This document shows positions 33,747 to 44,226 of a DNA stretch of 64,000 nucleotides, piece after piece. Below the pieces are notes generated by a model. It was given only the letters and a program-made list of their open reading frames with translations, made no database searches and was not told where the DNA came from. The stretch covers positions 43,733-107,732 of the forward strand of contig CAMKNA010000004.1 of the NCBI GenBank assembly GCA_946414075.1, in the 5' to 3' direction. This DNA comes from an uncultured Fibrobacter sp. (lineage in GTDB: Bacteria; Fibrobacterota; Fibrobacteria; Fibrobacterales; Fibrobacteraceae). Position 1 is the first letter of the stretch. The number at the start of each line of letters is the position of its first letter. The position numbers and the translations under genes are program-made.

Positions 33747-36117
33747 ATTTTTTTTAGCCCTTCTTGTTTTTTGTGCTCTCGCATTTGCAGACTCTGTTGC
33801 TGTATCTTCTGCCGCTGTTTCTTCAGCTGTTGTCTCTTCCAGTTCGTCGCCGGCAAAGAATGATTCTCTTCCTCCAACGGTCTCCACTACGGACAGCCTG
33901 ATTGCCACGGTTTCTCTGAACGACCCCTTCTCGGCACAGGAAAAGATTCTGCCCAAGGATTTCCAGAATTTGGTGGTCCGTGCTGAACGTTCTAAGCGAG
34001 CTTCTACGGATTTTGATGTCTCGAAGAATGTCCAGGATTTTGCAAAGGCGGCCTATTACTACTACAGGGAACTTTGGGACAGTGCCTATGCCGCCTACGA
34101 TTCCTTGCGCAGTAGGGATTCTGTATTGGAGAAGAGCGTCATCTTGCGGATGGCACGCACCTGCTTTATGCGAGGCGATTTCGAGAAGATGCGCGCCACC
34201 CTTGCACTTGGGGGCAAGTACGCCAAGGATTCCGATTTTGACAAGTCTGCCTCCCGCATGCGCATCGAGGCCGCTATGGCGGACACCAGCCTTACGGATG
34301 CGGCCCATGCGGATTCCCTGAAGGTGTTTCTGGAAAAGTACCCGAAGGGCGAAGATGCCGCGGCCCTGAAATACCGTTACGCCCTGTATCTGGAACAGTT
34401 CAAGGATCTGAAGCAGGCGAAAAAGCTGTTCATGCAGTTGCTGGCCAGCTCCACTGTCTACAAGGATTCCGCCTTTATGGCCATCCAGCGTTTGCGTAAG
34501 GTGCAGGGTGCACCGGAAAGCCTTCCCGAAAAGATTGCCTACGCCAAGATGGCCTGCGCCAAGGACGAAGCGTCTGCTTGCCTAGTGCTGCTGGACTCCA
34601 TCGCCATACTGGATTCCATACAGCTTGCAAAGAACCCCGCGTTTGCTGTGGCGCCTCCGGAAGATTCCCTGCAGAGACTTTTGCCGCCTAGCACTCTGGA
34701 AATGGATTCTCGCATTGCCCTGTGGGAAAAGCGAGCCGTGACGCTCCGCAACTTGAAGCGCGACGACGAGTCCATTGCACAGTTCCGTTTCTTGCTGGAT
34801 TCCGTGGAGGCGAAGCCCCTGTGGATGCAGTCCATTTTGAAACTGTACCGCAACAATCCCAAGAAATACGCCAAGGAAATCAAGACCACCGATTCCCTGT
34901 TGCAGGATGTGAGCCAGTTCAGCAAGGAAAATGCCAACAACCTCTGGATAAAGGGCTTCGAGTACGAGCAGAACGAAAAGTACGATAGTGCCATCGTATG
35001 TTTCAAGAAGCTTTCCCATCGCAGGTTCAAGAACAATGTAAAGCGCCAGTGGGCAAAGTTCCGCATAGGCTTTGTCTATTTCAAGCAGGAAAAATGGCAA
35101 GAAGCCGTAGACGCCTTTATCGATGCGGCCAAGGAGCCGTTCCTGTGGAGCGGGAGCGGGGCCCGTATGTTCTTGGGTGATGCCTACATGAAGCTAGGTA
35201 AGGATTCTTTGGCCCGGGAAGCCTATCTGGATTGCATCCGGGATTTCCCGCTGGCCTACTACGCCCACCGTAGCCGCCTGAAGCTGGCCGAATACAAGCT
35301 GATGGAAGAGAAGGACATCCCTTATGCTCATGGAGTTTCCATGACTCCAGAAGAGACTCTGGCCTGGATTCGCGCTTCCCAGAAGCTTGGCAAGCCTGAC
35401 ACCACCTACAATCCGGCGCGCTACAACCGTATTCGGGAACTGTTCCTTTATGGTTTCAGTGACGAGGCCTTCGCTCTTTACGACGAGGTGCGCCGTAAGA
35501 ACTACAAGCGCCTGGATTTCTTGTACGAGTATGGAACGCTCTTCTACGAAATGGGGGAGGTGGCCGCCGGTTACAGGCTTGCCAGGCAGTTCCAAAACAA
35601 TATCGATCGTCGTCGCTTGATGGCGCCGCCCATAGGCGTGCTGCACTACCTGTATCCTATTCCTTTCAAGGAACAGGTGAAGTTCCATTCAGGCAATCGC
35701 ATAGACCCCTTCTTTGTTTATAGCGTCATGCGTCAGGAATCCATCTTCAATTTCGAAATCGCCTCTCCGGTGGGTGCCCGCGGGCTCCTGCAGATTATGC
35801 CTGCCACGGGCAAGATGGTGGCCGCCAAGGAAGGAATCCCCGATTTTGATCCGCTTTTCCTTTACAACCCCTACATGAATATTCGCCTGGGTGTTCGCTA
35901 TTTGGTGGATCTGAAAGCAGAATATAGCGATGACTATATGTATGTTCTTGGCAATTATAATGCCGGCCCCAAGCCCACCAAACGCTGGCAGGCGGCAGGT
36001 CAGGGTAAGCCCTGGGATATCCGCGCCGAAGAAATCAGCTACTGGGAAACTCGCGACTATGTAAAGCGCGTCATGGGAAATTACTGGATTTATCAGGAAA
36101 TCTATGAGGGGCTTTAG
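33736..36117 (+). CDS. TPR lytic murein transglycosylase (Slt70-like)
   Basis: 793 residues from ATG 33736, overlapping ptsI; this start gives a proper signal peptide (FFLALLVFCALAFA) and an earlier in-frame ATG at 33685 does not. A Ser/Val-rich linker follows, then a long helical superhelix of TPR-like units (about 100-600), and a C-terminal SLT domain: VYSVMRQESIFNFEIASPVG with catalytic Glu668, ARGLLQIMPATGKMVA, NIRLGVRYLVDL and VLGNYNAGPKPTKRW. It would cleave peptidoglycan glycan strands in the periplasm with 1,6-anhydro ends. The U-shaped helical region plus SLT domain is the Slt70 plan. Confidence 0.9.
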   Translation: MGSRFFLALLVFCALAFADSVAVSSAAVSSAVVSSSSSPAKNDSLPPTVSTTDSLIATVSLNDPFSAQEKILPKDFQNLVVRAERSKRASTDFDVSKNVQDFAKAAYYYYRELWDSAYAAYDSLRSRDSVLEKSVILRMARTCFMRGDFEKMRATLALGGKYAKDSDFDKSASRMRIEAAMADTSLTDAAHADSLKVFLEKYPKGEDAAALKYRYALYLEQFKDLKQAKKLFMQLLASSTVYKDSAFMAIQRLRKVQGAPESLPEKIAYAKMACAKDEASACLVLLDSIAILDSIQLAKNPAFAVAPPEDSLQRLLPPSTLEMDSRIALWEKRAVTLRNLKRDDESIAQFRFLLDSVEAKPLWMQSILKLYRNNPKKYAKEIKTTDSLLQDVSQFSKENANNLWIKGFEYEQNEKYDSAIVCFKKLSHRRFKNNVKRQWAKFRIGFVYFKQEKWQEAVDAFIDAAKEPFLWSGSGARMFLGDAYMKLGKDSLAREAYLDCIRDFPLAYYAHRSRLKLAEYKLMEEKDIPYAHGVSMTPEETLAWIRASQKLGKPDTTYNPARYNRIRELFLYGFSDEAFALYDEVRRKNYKRLDFLYEYGTLFYEMGEVAAGYRLARQFQNNIDRRRLMAPPIGVLHYLYPIPFKEQVKFHSGNRIDPFFVYSVMRQESIFNFEIASPVGARGLLQIMPATGKMVAAKEGIPDFDPLFLYNPYMNIRLGVRYLVDLKAEYSDDYMYVLGNYNAGPKPTKRWQAAGQGKPWDIRAEEISYWETRDYVKRVMGNYWIYQEIYEGL

Positions 36118-36120
36118 GCA

Positions 36121-36957
36121 ATGCTTTTCTTACTATTGACTATCGGCCCTGCGTTTCTCTTTGCCTGCGGAAACATCCTGGAAAAGTCCGGGGTTTCCAC
36201 CGTGGGCAAGCGTACCGGAGGTACATCTAGGCCTTGGGAATTTTTCAAGGGCGTTATTACCAACAAGTTCTGGTGGCTTGGCATCAGCTGCTCTGGCCTT
36301 GCCACGGTGGGCTACTACATTGCCATGGCCCGGTATGACCTGAGCCAGGTCCAGCCTATGATGGTCCTGAACCCTGTGCTTACGGCGCTGATGGGCTTTT
36401 GCATCTTGAAGGAAGCCCTGACCAAGCGTATCGTGGTGGCCATTTGCTTTGTGGTGGCAGGCCTTTTGTATTCCGTGGAAAACTTGGGCGAGTCTACGGC
36501 CATGCAGAACATCGGTATGCTCTGGGCGTATGCGGGGGGACTTTGCTTGGTGACCCTGTTTGCACACCTGTTCGTGAAGGACCGCGAGATGGTGGATTCC
36601 CTTATCATGGGTGTGGGGTTTGGACTTTCGGCGGCGTTCTACAAGAGCCTGGCCATGGACTTCGACCTGGACCATATCGAGCCTTCTTCGGTGGCGAACC
36701 TGCTGTTGGATTTTAGGACTCTTGGCTATATTGCGACCTACGGCATAGCATTCCTTTATTCCCAGATTTCGTTTTCCCGCGGGCGCGCCCTGTTCATCAT
36801 TCCCTTTAGTGCTGCCGTGGGTGCGGCTGTACCCACCCTTGCGGGGGCCCTGGTGTTCTCTGAAGCTTTCTCCTTGGGTAAGGCTATTTCGGTGACCCTA
36901 GTGCTTATTGGTGCCTGCTTGTTCATTGTCCGCAGGCCCCGTCGAAAGGTTCAGTAG
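36121..36957 (+). CDS. EamA/DMT-family membrane transporter
   Basis: 278 residues with about ten membrane helices in two EamA halves (LGISCSGLATVGYYIAMARY, PMMVLNPVLTALMGFCILKE, IVVAICFVVAGLLYSVENLG; then GVGFGLSAAFYKSLAMDFDL, ALFIIPFSAAVGAAVPTLAG, AISVTLVLIGACLFIV). The drug/metabolite transporter superfamily exports many small molecules; the substrate is unknown. Starts 3 bp after the transglycosylase stop, so it is in the ptsHI operon. Confidence 0.82.
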   Translation: MLFLLLTIGPAFLFACGNILEKSGVSTVGKRTGGTSRPWEFFKGVITNKFWWLGISCSGLATVGYYIAMARYDLSQVQPMMVLNPVLTALMGFCILKEALTKRIVVAICFVVAGLLYSVENLGESTAMQNIGMLWAYAGGLCLVTLFAHLFVKDREMVDSLIMGVGFGLSAAFYKSLAMDFDLDHIEPSSVANLLLDFRTLGYIATYGIAFLYSQISFSRGRALFIIPFSAAVGAAVPTLAGALVFSEAFSLGKAISVTLVLIGACLFIVRRPRRKVQ

Positions 36958-37003
36958 AGTTACTTTTTTACTTTATCTAGTAACTACTTCCAAATTAATA
37001 ATA

Positions 37004-37009
37004 TATATT
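37004..37009 (+). promoter_or_regulatory. -10 element 7 nt from the CotH-protein start
   Basis: TATATT in aatatatattccct; ATG 37017 follows directly, giving a leaderless message if used. Confidence 0.45.
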
Positions 37010-37016
37010 CCCTATT

Positions 37017-39803
37017 ATGGTGAGAAGTATCTATCCCTTTTTGGCGTTTTTGGCGATGCTGTTTTTTACGGCGTGTTCTTCGAGCAGTTCGACGGATGTT
37101 GAAGAAGAATGTCTGGATTGTGGGAATTCGGATAATCCTGAAAATTCCAGTGCTTCCACTGACCTTGACGATTCTGTGACCGTCGCTAAGGGACCTATCC
37201 TGTTTACAGAGGTCGACCCGCTGAATATCTCCTACAAGGATCACGAAGGCGGTGATGCCGGGTGGGTTGAGCTCATGAATGTCTCTCAAGAGGTTGTAAA
37301 TCTCTCGGGGATGTCCCTGACTGATTCCAAGGAAAAGAAATCCAAGTGGACTTTTGGAAATGCCGTGCTGAAGCCGGGCGAACTGTTGGTGGTGTTCCTT
37401 TCGGGCAAGGATATTCCCGACTATGTACAGCCCCATGATTCTATCAGCTTGATTGGCAATGGGTGCTGGACATGGACGGACTCCCAGAATACGCCTGTCG
37501 CCGGACAGAGTACGGTGAAGCTCCCCCAGGGACAATGGCCCTGTTATGAAGAAGGCGGCGTCCGAAAGTTTGGTGGAATCATGCAGTATGGCGAAAACAA
37601 GGAACTGGGTTGGCATTCCATCTCGTTTTTTGTTGGTACGGGAGATAAAGGGAATTCTACAGACCCGAAGGACCTGAGCAAGACCAATGAGATTCTACTT
37701 ACGGGCTATATCGAAAAAGATAGGCAACTTCAATTGCGCCTGGCCCAGCCCGATGTTGATGACTGGAAAGGGTGGGGTAAGGTCCTCAAGGGTACAGGGG
37801 ATTCCTCTACTACATACCAGATTACGCTCCCGACGGGAACGACCATGCCGGATCTTGCCCACATCTACGGAACCCGCTTTAGCCCCGAGGATCAGGAGCT
37901 CCATTCTTTGACATTCAAGGTATCTTCCTATATCGCCAGAAACCGTGGGCATGAGCCCCATGCAAATTTCAAACTGAAAAAGGCGGGTGGAAAGCTATTC
38001 CTGATGAATGTGGACGGGTCCATTTCGGATTCTGTAACATACCCGGAGCAGCCCCTGGGAATGACCTGGAGCCTGGATAGTCTGAAGGGATGGGGCTATG
38101 GAGCGCCTTCGCCAAATACATTTATGCAGCAAGCTGTTGTGGCAAATCGTGAGCCCGACATTGAAAAGCAGGTGTCTTTCCCCGCTTCGGGTTTTTATAG
38201 TTCTGCGTTTACGATAAATCTTGCCGGCTTGCCGAACGCCCGCTGCGAAACGGGTGGCAACCTGCCTACGGAAAAAAGCCCCCACCAGGATAACATTCAA
38301 ATCAATAAGACGACCGTTCTTCGCTGTGCGTCATTTGCTACGGGAAGTGTCTCCAGTGAAGTGGTGACCCGCACCTATGTTTTCGAGACGCGCCCCCAGA
38401 CGCCTGTAGTGTTCTTGACCGCCAACCCCAATTCCCTTTTCGACCCTGACACGGGCATATATATGGAGGGGCCGAATGCCCAGGCCAAGGATCCCCATTA
38501 CGGAGCCAACTACTGGGAGGATCGCGAGATTCCGGTGTTCGTGGAATTACTGGAAAAGGGCAAGAATGCCCCGGCTTTTGCCAAGAATGCGGGATTCCAG
38601 ATTTTCGGAAACTATAGCAGGGCCAATGCCAAGAAATCCGTAGCGATAGTATTCAAGGAAAAGTACGGCGACAAGCGCCTGGAATACCCGCTATTCCCGG
38701 ATTTTCCTAATCTGAAAAAGTTCAAGGTGTTCCTGTTGCGCAATAATGGCGGAAATTTCGGTGCCGACTACATCCGCGACAGGCTTTGCAGTTCCGTGAC
38801 GGAAGGTCTTGATGTGGATTACCAGAGGGGCCGTGGGGTAGTGGTGTACTACAACGGTGAATACTTTGGTATCCATAGCATTAGGGAGCGCAGCACAGAA
38901 TATTATTTCGAGACTCACTATGGTTTGAATCCCGACGAAATTGACCTTTTGAAAGCGGATAATTCCGCAACTTCGGGATCGCCTACAGAATATGTGGCCA
39001 TGATGGATTGGCTTGCGAAGAACCACTTGGATAGCGATGAGAACTATGCACAGGTGGAATCCCAAATCGATGTAAATAATTTCATCAATTACATGCAAAC
39101 CGAAATGTTCATGAACAATAGGGACTGGCCTTCGAACAACCTGAAAAAATGGCGGGGGACAAACCCCAAGACCAAGTGGAAGTGGTTTATCTACGATATG
39201 GATTTTGGCTTTGGTAACGAATACAGCGTGTACAAGAACAACATTTTTGAATTTGCGACGGCGGAGGATGGCGAAGACTGGCCCAACGGCCCTGCATCTA
39301 CGCTTTTGCTCCGGAGAATGCTCGAAAACAAGAATTTCAAGGCCGCGTTTATAAACCGCATGCCCGTTTTGTTGGCGACCACTTTTGAGAAGTCCCGCTT
39401 GCTGGCGCGTATCGACGCCATGATGTCGGAAATAGAGTCGGAAATCACCAGAGATCAGAAACGCTGGAATTTAAACGCTACTTACATGAGCGGCCAGCTG
39501 GAAAAGATGAAAGCCTTTGCGGGGTCGCGCCAGGCCGTCATCTTGTCTGAATTGGCGGAACATTTCGAGTTAGGCGATGTGGCAAAGGTAAAGCTTGTCA
39601 CGAGTGGTTCGGGAAAGATCCTGGTGCATGATTTGCCAGTAGACCGTAGTTCGGTGACGGTATCGTTCTTTAAGGGGACCCCCGTGACTCTGACGGCAAA
39701 GTCCAGTGGTGGCTCCTTTACCGGCTGGAGTGACGGAATTAAAACCGAAACCCGTGTTATTGACCCCGATACGGTAACGACTCTGACTGCGAATTTCAAG
39801 TAA
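37017..39803 (+). CDS. CotH-kinase-family lipoprotein with lamin-tail domain
   Basis: 928 residues. Lipobox FTAC then a Ser/Asp/Glu-rich linker. Domain order: lamin-tail domain (about 60-160: [44 protein letters not shown]); a long middle with a second such region; a chitobiase C-terminal-like domain (about 385-460: [17 protein letters not shown]); CotH domain (about 465-800: [64 protein letters not shown]); and an InlB-type beta repeat at the end ([17 protein letters not shown]). CotH proteins are atypical secreted or spore-coat kinases. Here it would face the cell exterior. First gene of the polysaccharide locus. Confidence 0.87.
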   Translation: MVRSIYPFLAFLAMLFFTACSSSSSTDVEEECLDCGNSDNPENSSASTDLDDSVTVAKGPILFTEVDPLNISYKDHEGGDAGWVELMNVSQEVVNLSGMSLTDSKEKKSKWTFGNAVLKPGELLVVFLSGKDIPDYVQPHDSISLIGNGCWTWTDSQNTPVAGQSTVKLPQGQWPCYEEGGVRKFGGIMQYGENKELGWHSISFFVGTGDKGNSTDPKDLSKTNEILLTGYIEKDRQLQLRLAQPDVDDWKGWGKVLKGTGDSSTTYQITLPTGTTMPDLAHIYGTRFSPEDQELHSLTFKVSSYIARNRGHEPHANFKLKKAGGKLFLMNVDGSISDSVTYPEQPLGMTWSLDSLKGWGYGAPSPNTFMQQAVVANREPDIEKQVSFPASGFYSSAFTINLAGLPNARCETGGNLPTEKSPHQDNIQINKTTVLRCASFATGSVSSEVVTRTYVFETRPQTPVVFLTANPNSLFDPDTGIYMEGPNAQAKDPHYGANYWEDREIPVFVELLEKGKNAPAFAKNAGFQIFGNYSRANAKKSVAIVFKEKYGDKRLEYPLFPDFPNLKKFKVFLLRNNGGNFGADYIRDRLCSSVTEGLDVDYQRGRGVVVYYNGEYFGIHSIRERSTEYYFETHYGLNPDEIDLLKADNSATSGSPTEYVAMMDWLAKNHLDSDENYAQVESQIDVNNFINYMQTEMFMNNRDWPSNNLKKWRGTNPKTKWKWFIYDMDFGFGNEYSVYKNNIFEFATAEDGEDWPNGPASTLLLRRMLENKNFKAAFINRMPVLLATTFEKSRLLARIDAMMSEIESEITRDQKRWNLNATYMSGQLEKMKAFAGSRQAVILSELAEHFELGDVAKVKLVTSGSGKILVHDLPVDRSSVTVSFFKGTPVTLTAKSSGGSFTGWSDGIKTETRVIDPDTVTTLTANFK

Positions 39804-39817
39804 AAACGCTTTTTTTC

Positions 39818-39823
39818 TACATT
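39818..39823 (+). promoter_or_regulatory. possible -10 element before ugd
   Basis: TACATT in ttttctacattatgg. It touches ATG 39824, so ATG 39833, 9 nt farther on, is the likelier start if this element is real. Confidence 0.35.
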
Positions 39824-39832
39824 ATGGTTACT

Positions 39833-41203
39833 ATGAGTTTCAGTACCAAGATTCTTTGTATTGGTGCGGGCTACGTCGGTGGCCCCACTATGACCGTTAT
39901 TGCCGACAAGTGTCCCGATGTGAAAGTGACCGTGGTGGATATCAACCAGGCCCGTATTGACGCTTGGAATAGCGATAGCCTGCCGATTTTTGAACCCGGT
40001 CTCGACGATGTGGTGAAACGGGCGCGCGGCCGCAATCTCTTCTTCAGCACAGATATTCCGGCTGCCATCAAGGAAGCGGACATTATCTTCGTGTCGGTGA
40101 ATACTCCGACAAAGACATTTGGTCATGGCGCCGGCAAGGCTTCTGACTTGCAGTACTGGGAAAAGACGGCCCGCAACATTTTGGAAGTGGCAAACGAAGG
40201 GAAGATTATCGTGGAGAAGTCCACGCTTCCGGTACGTACCGCTGCTGCCATGGAAAGGATTCTGAATTCTAATGACAAGGGGTTGCACTTCGAGGTGCTA
40301 TCCAATCCCGAGTTCCTGGCCGAAGGTACTGCCATCAAGGACCTTTTCGAGCCGGACCGTGTGCTTATCGGTTCCCACCAGACGGAATCGGGCTTGGCCG
40401 CCTGCCAGAAGCTGGTGGATGTGTACGCACACTGGGTGCCCCGTGACCGCATTTTAACGACGAATCTCTGGAGCTCCGAACTGACCAAGCTTACTGCCAA
40501 CGCCTTCCTGGCTCAGCGTATCAGTTCCATCAACTCCATCAGCGCCCTCTGTGAAAAGACTGGTGCCGATGTGGACGAAGTGGCCTTCGTGATGGGCAAG
40601 GATACCCGTATCGGTCCCAAGTTTCTCAAGGCCTCTATCGGCTTTGGAGGCTCCTGCTTTAAGAAGGATATCCTGAACCTGGTGTACCTGTGCGGTTACT
40701 ATGGACTCCCTGAGGTGGCCGCTTACTGGGAAAGCGTGGTGAAGATTAACGAATGGCAGACCCACCGTGTGGTGGACCGCATGCTGGAAACCATGTTCAA
40801 CACCATCGCCAGCAAGAAGATTGCCGTGTTCGGTTTCGCCTTCAAGGCCAATACGGGCGATACCCGCGAAAGCCCGGCGAACCTGGTGGTTCGCGACTTG
40901 CTCAACGAACATGCCCAGCCGGTGGTGACCGACCCGAAGGCCATCCCCGATGCCAAGCGCGACCTGAAGGATGTTTTGGACCAGGTGCAGTTCGAAGAAG
41001 ACCCGTACAAGGCTGCCGAAGGTGCCCATGCCGTGGTGGTCTGCACCGAATGGAAGTGTTTCGCTGAGCTGGATTGGAACCGTATCTATAAGGGCATGGC
41101 CAAGCCGGCCTTTGTCTTTGACGGTCGTAATATCCTGGACGCCGAAGCTCTTCGTAAGATTGGTTTCGAAGTGTCCAGCATTGGTAAGGGAACGGCGGAG
41201 TAA
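39833..41203 (+). CDS. ugd: UDP-glucose 6-dehydrogenase, animal-type
   Basis: 456 residues from ATG 39833 (ATG 39824 is a less likely alternative). Makes UDP-glucuronate from UDP-glucose with two NAD+. N-terminal Rossmann fold [18 protein letters not shown], then [72 protein letters not shown], catalytic Cys275 in [20 protein letters not shown], and [20 protein letters not shown]. These segments follow the animal enzyme almost word for word (human catalytic Cys276) and not the shorter bacterial Ugd/TuaD type. It supplies uronic acid for the surrounding polysaccharide locus. Confidence 0.93.
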   Translation: MSFSTKILCIGAGYVGGPTMTVIADKCPDVKVTVVDINQARIDAWNSDSLPIFEPGLDDVVKRARGRNLFFSTDIPAAIKEADIIFVSVNTPTKTFGHGAGKASDLQYWEKTARNILEVANEGKIIVEKSTLPVRTAAAMERILNSNDKGLHFEVLSNPEFLAEGTAIKDLFEPDRVLIGSHQTESGLAACQKLVDVYAHWVPRDRILTTNLWSSELTKLTANAFLAQRISSINSISALCEKTGADVDEVAFVMGKDTRIGPKFLKASIGFGGSCFKKDILNLVYLCGYYGLPEVAAYWESVVKINEWQTHRVVDRMLETMFNTIASKKIAVFGFAFKANTGDTRESPANLVVRDLLNEHAQPVVTDPKAIPDAKRDLKDVLDQVQFEEDPYKAAEGAHAVVVCTEWKCFAELDWNRIYKGMAKPAFVFDGRNILDAEALRKIGFEVSSIGKGTAE

Positions 41204-41216
41204 GTTTCTTCTGCTT

Positions 41217-41690
41217 ATGCAGAACGTTGGTGGAAAAAAGAGGGTGCTTGCGGTGGCTTCGTTTGGGGGGCACTGGATTCAACTTTTACGAATGATGCGA
41301 CCATTGGAGGGTGTTTTTGATGTGTCGTACGTAAGTACGCATAAAAACGCCCTAGCGATGGTTGATAGCGACAAAATCTATATCACGCCTGATTTTTCTA
41401 GGTGGAATATTTGGAAAATTCTGCCTTCTGTTCTTCGCGATGTCTTTATTCTAATGAAAAGCAGACCGGATACGGTGCTGTCGACTGGTGCTGCGCCGGG
41501 GTTGTTGCTTTTATTGATTGCAAAGTACATGCTGCGAAAAAAGACGATCTGGATAGACTCCATTGCAAATGCGCATTGTCTTAGTTTCTGTGGGAAAGTG
41601 GCTGCGAGAGTGGGTATCGATTATGTCTATACTCAATGGGAGCACTTAAGCGAAAAGAATGTGAAATTTGCCGGAAATGTTTTGGGGTAG
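41217..41690 (+). CDS. PssD/Alg14-like glycosyltransferase subunit
   Basis: 157 residues from ATG 41217. N-terminal VLAVASFGGHWIQLLRMM, VLSTGAAPGLLLLLIAKYML and IWIDSIANAHCLSFCGKVAA match the Alg14/PssD family, the membrane-bound acceptor half of a split GT-B glycosyltransferase. It anchors the catalytic half, encoded 3 bp downstream, to the inner membrane. In rhizobial exopolysaccharide, PssD-PssE add a glucuronosyl residue, which fits the ugd gene just before; that specificity is inferred. Confidence 0.87.
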   Translation: MQNVGGKKRVLAVASFGGHWIQLLRMMRPLEGVFDVSYVSTHKNALAMVDSDKIYITPDFSRWNIWKILPSVLRDVFILMKSRPDTVLSTGAAPGLLLLLIAKYMLRKKTIWIDSIANAHCLSFCGKVAARVGIDYVYTQWEHLSEKNVKFAGNVLG

Positions 41691-41693
41691 GCT

Positions 41694-42164
41694 ATGATTT
41701 TTTGCACAATAGGTACGCAGGCTCCCTTTGATCGGCTTATCAAGGCCCTAGATAGGATTGCAATTGACGTTGATGAAAAAATTGTAGCACAGACATTGTG
41801 TGGAAATTACAACCCCAAAAAAATCGAAACGGTGGGCTTCTTGTCTGTTGGTGATTTTAACAAGATGTGCCAACAGTCCCGTATTATTGTTGCTCACGCT
41901 GGTATTGGAACTATTGTTTCTGCACTGCAGTTGCGTAAGCCTATAATTGTGTTTCCACGAATTGCAGAACTGGGAGAACATAGGAACAATCATCAAATGG
42001 CTACAGCCGAGATGTTTGAAAAAATGAACTTGGTTCACGTTGCGCACGACGAATCGGCTCTAAAAAAGTACCTCTTATCTTCAGATATTGAACCACTAAA
42101 GCCTGTGTCGGATTTTGCATCGGAACAATTGATAAATGAAATTCGTTTGATTGTTGAAAAATAA
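41694..42164 (+). CDS. PssE/Alg13-like glycosyltransferase catalytic subunit
   Basis: 156 residues, the size of a free GT28 C-terminal domain. Motifs: MIFCTIGTQAPFDRLIKAL, FLSVGDFNKMCQQSRIIVAH, AGIGTIVSALQLRKPIIVFP and HRNNHQMATAEMFEKM, the nucleotide-sugar site of Alg13/PssE/MurG-type enzymes. Works with the Alg14-like subunit encoded 3 bp upstream. A glucuronosyltransferase role is likely from the ugd context but not proved by sequence. Confidence 0.88.
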   Translation: MIFCTIGTQAPFDRLIKALDRIAIDVDEKIVAQTLCGNYNPKKIETVGFLSVGDFNKMCQQSRIIVAHAGIGTIVSALQLRKPIIVFPRIAELGEHRNNHQMATAEMFEKMNLVHVAHDESALKKYLLSSDIEPLKPVSDFASEQLINEIRLIVEK

Positions 42165-42179
42165 GCCTTTGAATGAATT

Positions 42180-43247
42180 ATGAAGAAGATCTTGATGTTT
42201 CCGCAAAAGAGGACGGAGCGAAATTCGTACCTGGGCAACTTGACGGAACAGATATCTGGTCGTTTTGATGTAGTTGGCTTCAATGAAGCCTTGAAATCCG
42301 ATTTAAAAAGTTTCCTGTTCTACGACATAGTTCACTTTAATTGGCTGGAAAATATCCGAGGAAAGAATATTTTCAGGGCTTTGGTGAATTTCGTAATAAG
42401 GTTCTTCACTCTGGTTTATTTTCGTGCGCGTGGAAAGCCCATTGTGTGGACGGCCCACAACAAGATTGCACATTGTAGGGGGAAGGGGGAGGCTTTCTCA
42501 AGAATCATGATGCGGTACTTGATGAAATGGAGTGCTCGCATTCATGTTTTGTGCGAGGAATCCTACAACGAGATTCCGGACTTGAAACAATACAAGGATA
42601 AGGTGGTCTGTGTCCCTCATGGCGACTATATCGGGGATTATCCGGAGTCGCAAGTAAACATTCACGAAAAGTATGGGATAGATTCGGCGAAAAAGATAAT
42701 CCTGTTCGTGGGTGTTATCGATGCGTATAAAAATGTGGACCTCTTGATACGGTCTTTTTGCAAGTCGAATATTGTTGAGAACGATTTTGTGCTGCTGGTT
42801 TGTGGTGCTTGTTCTGAAAAGGCCTATAGGGAGAAGTTAATCAAGGAGTCTGAAAATAAAAGGGGGATATACCTTGATTTTAATTTTGTCCCGACAGAAT
42901 TGATGGATGCGTACCTACACCAGTGCACGCTGATGGTCGCCCCGTACGATAAGGAAACTACCTTGAATTCGGGGACCCTCTGGATGGCGTTTTCTTATGC
43001 AAAAACCATAATCTGCCCCGAAATCGGTTGCGTGAGAAGTATTGGCGATGCTGACAAAATGATGTATTGCTATGATTATGATACCGAAGATTCTCATGGT
43101 AGAGCTTTGGAATCTGCCCTTGCCAGGGTGGCAAAAGATTTTTCTGACGGATTGCTGAAGGAAAAGGAATCGTTGGCTTTTGAGTATATGAAATCGCATT
43201 CTTGGGATGCAGAAAAGAACCGGTGGATTGCCCTATATGAATTCTGA
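42180..43247 (+). CDS. glycosyltransferase, GT-B fold (GT4-like)
   Basis: 355 residues, no signal peptide. N-terminal half binds acceptor (YDIVHFNWLENIRGKNIF, GKPIVWTAHNKIAHCRGKGE, RIHVLCEESYNEI); C-terminal half has VVCVPHGDYIGDYPES, ILFVGVIDAYKNVDLLIRSF, LDFNFVPTELMDAYLHQCTL and PYDKETTLNSGTLWMAFSYA, the donor-binding region of GT4-type enzymes, although the common EX7E is altered. Close in outline to GumH/GumK-like exopolysaccharide transferases. Stop overlaps the next gene by 11 bp. Confidence 0.82.
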   Translation: MKKILMFPQKRTERNSYLGNLTEQISGRFDVVGFNEALKSDLKSFLFYDIVHFNWLENIRGKNIFRALVNFVIRFFTLVYFRARGKPIVWTAHNKIAHCRGKGEAFSRIMMRYLMKWSARIHVLCEESYNEIPDLKQYKDKVVCVPHGDYIGDYPESQVNIHEKYGIDSAKKIILFVGVIDAYKNVDLLIRSFCKSNIVENDFVLLVCGACSEKAYREKLIKESENKRGIYLDFNFVPTELMDAYLHQCTLMVAPYDKETTLNSGTLWMAFSYAKTIICPEIGCVRSIGDADKMMYCYDYDTEDSHGRALESALARVAKDFSDGLLKEKESLAFEYMKSHSWDAEKNRWIALYEF

Positions 43248-44226
43248 TGTAGATTTTGTCATATTGTGGGTTGATGGGAAAGATCCCGAATGGATGAAGG
43301 AGAAAGAGAGATTTTCTCCTAAAGAAGCCGTTGGAAATTCTGCTAACCGTTTTCGCGATTGGGATGTGCTACAGTATTTTTTCCGTGGAGTCGAAAAATT
43401 TGCTCCATGGGTTCGAAAAGTTCACTTTGTCACATGGGGACACCTGCCGCCTTGGTTGAACAAAGAGTGCCCCAAACTGCATATAGTCAATCACAGGGAT
43501 TATATTCCAGAGGGATTTCTTCCCACATTCAATTCGAATGTTATTGAATTGTTTGCTCATCGGATTCCGGAACTGTCGCAGAAATTTGTCATGTTCAATG
43601 ACGATATGTTTCTGACAAAGCCGGTGTCGCAGAAATATTTTTTTAAGGGCGATTTGCCTTGTGACAGGGCCCTTTTGGGAATAGTTGCACCCTATGACCA
43701 ATTCAGTTTTATAAAGTTGAATAATTGGGCCGTTATAAACCATCATTTTGATAAAAAAAAGACGGTCAGGAATCACTTGTCTAAATTCTTTAGCCCGTCC
43801 TATGGAATGCACAATCTCCGAAATATGTTTTTGATGTTGTGGCCCAGGTTCTTCGGGGTAAATGACCCTCATTTGCCATTGGCGTACAGGAAGGAAATCT
43901 TCGAGGAAGTGTGGTCAAAAGAAGAAGCGATGTTAACAGAGGTTGCCACCCATAGGTTCCGTCAAAAGGATGATGTTAGCCATTGGCTTATGCGGTATTG
44001 GCAGCTTCTGAACGGCGATTTCGCTCCCTCGGCTATTGATGGCTGTACTTTTGTTTTTGAACCGGGCCGGAACAACAAGGCTATTTATGAGGCTGTAAGA
44101 AAGCAAAAATACGCTACGGTCTGCCTCAATGACTCCAATCCGGATATAGATTTTGAATACGAGAAAGAATGCTTGAAGGCCGCATTCCAGGCCATCTTGC
44201 CGGAAAAGTCAATGTTTGAAGTGTAA
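43237..44226 (+). CDS. Stealth-family hexose-phosphate transferase
   Basis: 329 residues from ATG 43237, overlapping the gene before; the longer frame from 43207 is not needed. Conserved Stealth regions are evident: CR1 VDFVILWVDGKDPEWMKEK, CR2 NRFRDWDVLQYFFRGVEKFA followed by PWVRKVHFVTWG, LPTFNSNVIELFAHRIPELS and KFVMFNDDMFLTKPV, and a CR3/CR4-like C-terminal part (HFDKKKTVRNHLSKFF, FRQKDDVSHWLMRYWQ). Family members such as capsule synthases of Neisseria and animal GNPTAB join sugar 1-phosphates through phosphodiesters. So the polymer probably contains sugar-phosphate linkages. Confidence 0.9.
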   Translation: MNSDVDFVILWVDGKDPEWMKEKERFSPKEAVGNSANRFRDWDVLQYFFRGVEKFAPWVRKVHFVTWGHLPPWLNKECPKLHIVNHRDYIPEGFLPTFNSNVIELFAHRIPELSQKFVMFNDDMFLTKPVSQKYFFKGDLPCDRALLGIVAPYDQFSFIKLNNWAVINHHFDKKKTVRNHLSKFFSPSYGMHNLRNMFLMLWPRFFGVNDPHLPLAYRKEIFEEVWSKEEAMLTEVATHRFRQKDDVSHWLMRYWQLLNGDFAPSAIDGCTFVFEPGRNNKAIYEAVRKQKYATVCLNDSNPDIDFEYEKECLKAAFQAILPEKSMFEV

